Source of the DNA: Ruminococcaceae bacterium D5
GTDB taxonomy: Bacteria > Bacillota > Clostridia > Oscillospirales > Ruminococcaceae
Direction of reading: 5' to 3'
NCBI GenBank assembly: GCA_900113995.1
Contig: FORK01000004.1
Coordinates: 1 to 64,000 of the forward strand
Length of the DNA stretch: 64,000 nucleotides
The notes under the pieces are model-generated. The model ran no database searches, was not told where the DNA came from, and saw only the letters and a program-made list of their open reading frames with translations. Both the position numbers and the translations under genes were made by a program. Positions 63,428 to 64,000 of this stretch are shown here, piece after piece. Every line of letters begins with the position of its first letter. Position 1 is the first letter of the stretch.

Positions 63428-64000
63428 ATGCTGCTTTCCAGGAGGATCACCATCATCGCAGGTCACTACGGCAGCGGCAAAACCGAGTTTGCCGTCAACC
63501 TCGCTCTTTCGGCGGCAAAATCCGCACAGGTGACCCTTGCCGATCTTGATATCGTCAACCCCTACTTTTGCTCGCGGGAACGGGAAGAGGAACTGGCAGA
63601 TGCAGGTGTGACCCTCATTGCCCCGGCAAAAAGTACCCACCACGCCGACGTTCCGGCCCTTCCTCCGGAGATGGCCCGCATCTTTGCCGATCAGGACCGT
63701 TTTTCCATCATCGATGCCGGCGGGGATGACGCGGGCGCGCGGGTGCTGGGGCGCTACCGCCCCCAGTTTGACGCAGCCAATCCTGATCTCTGGATCGTGC
63801 TCAACGCAAATCGGCCGCAGACCTCCTCCCCCGAACAGGCCCTTGCCCTGCTGCGCCGGATTGAAGCGGCCTGCTCGCGGCGCTGCACCGGCGTGGTCAA
63901 CAACACCCATCTCTGCGGTATGACCCGTCCGGAGGATGTTCTCAAGGGCGCGGCACTCACACAACAGGTCGCCAAGGACGCAAAGGTTCCGGTTGTCTGC
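63428..64000 (+). CDS. ParA/MinD/CobQ-type P-loop protein, partial (runs off the window)
   Basis: 191 codons from ATG at 63428 behind GAAGGAGGGAAGAGG, with no stop before the edge. Seen: ITIIAGHYGSGKTEFAVNLA (P loop, GHYGSGKTE), TLADLDIVNPYFCSREREEE, FSIIDAGGDDAGARVLGRYR (switch/Walker B) and LWIVLNANRPQTSSPEQAL. A SIMIBI-class ATPase with no membrane or DNA-binding part so far. In related Clostridia such genes often lie before 2-oxoacid:ferredoxin oxidoreductase genes; that is a guess here because the downstream genes are not visible. Confidence 0.85.
   Translation, partial: MLLSRRITIIAGHYGSGKTEFAVNLALSAAKSAQVTLADLDIVNPYFCSREREEELADAGVTLIAPAKSTHHADVPALPPEMARIFADQDRFSIIDAGGDDAGARVLGRYRPQFDAANPDLWIVLNANRPQTSSPEQALALLRRIEAACSRRCTGVVNNTHLCGMTRPEDVLKGAALTQQVAKDAKVPVVC

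Overview
The window reads as a high-GC Clostridia chromosome, most likely Oscillospiraceae/Ruminococcaceae. The grounds are the Firmicutes gene sets and orders (PyrR-attenuated pyr operon with pyrK, EcfA1-EcfA2-EcfT next to truA, dgt-dnaG-rpoD, MutS2, YigZ, ClpE-like ATPase), strong AAGGAGG-type ribosome-binding sites, and TTGACA/TATAAT promoters with 17-bp spacers. The species cannot be named from the sequence. Two stretches are visibly different in composition and are accessory: about 1-14600, and a short AT-rich patch at about 45050-46100.

Region 1-10490 is a catabolic island lying between two inverted, truncated ends of the same IS5-family element. All its genes read leftwards: a DapA/NanA-type aldolase, a complete tripartite tricarboxylate-type transporter (TctC-like binding protein, TctB, TctA), an IclR regulator, a RidA-type deaminase, a PLP D-threonine-aldolase/D-serine-dehydratase-like enzyme, an N-acyl-D-amino-acid deacylase, and a LarA-like racemase broken by a stop, a frameshift and an IS30 fragment. 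Together they suggest import and breakdown of a D-amino-acid derivative or related hydroxy/keto acid; the substrate is unknown. An IS256-type fragment, a tRNA 3'-end-like scar with terminator, a secreted papain-fold protease with a frameshifted leader, and several orphan genes follow, including a 91-residue Cys/Gly-rich protein.

Region 14745-25550 is core chromosome: a GIY-YIG protein; the de novo pyrimidine operon pyrR-B-C-F-K-D-E, headed by a promoter, a PyrR-binding loop and an attenuator and closed by a perfect terminator; mutS2 (no Smr domain) behind a possible small RNA; and an OadB-type sodium-pump subunit with a 41-residue OadG-like partner behind a structured, terminator-containing leader.

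Region 26000-46200 holds an anchored protein of unknown function, a decayed thioesterase, malQ with an Rrf2 regulator, dgt-dnaG-rpoD, yigZ, rpmE, a hexose phosphomutase, rpmB, divergent cysK/Rrf2 regulator sharing operator-like palindromes, valS, and three lipoprotein genes. Decayed partial copies of gene 3' ends lie just downstream of cysK, valS and the PstS-like gene.

Region 46200-64000 holds a ClpE-like ATPase, cvpA, a DUF5711-like protein, truA, the ECF transporter module, an RlmI-like methyltransferase, glmM, ruvCAB, tRNA-Val(GAC), a small GNAT protein, a three-gene amino-acid ABC transporter whose binding protein appears circularly permuted, a GntR/FCD regulator and the start of a ParA-like P-loop gene that runs off the window.
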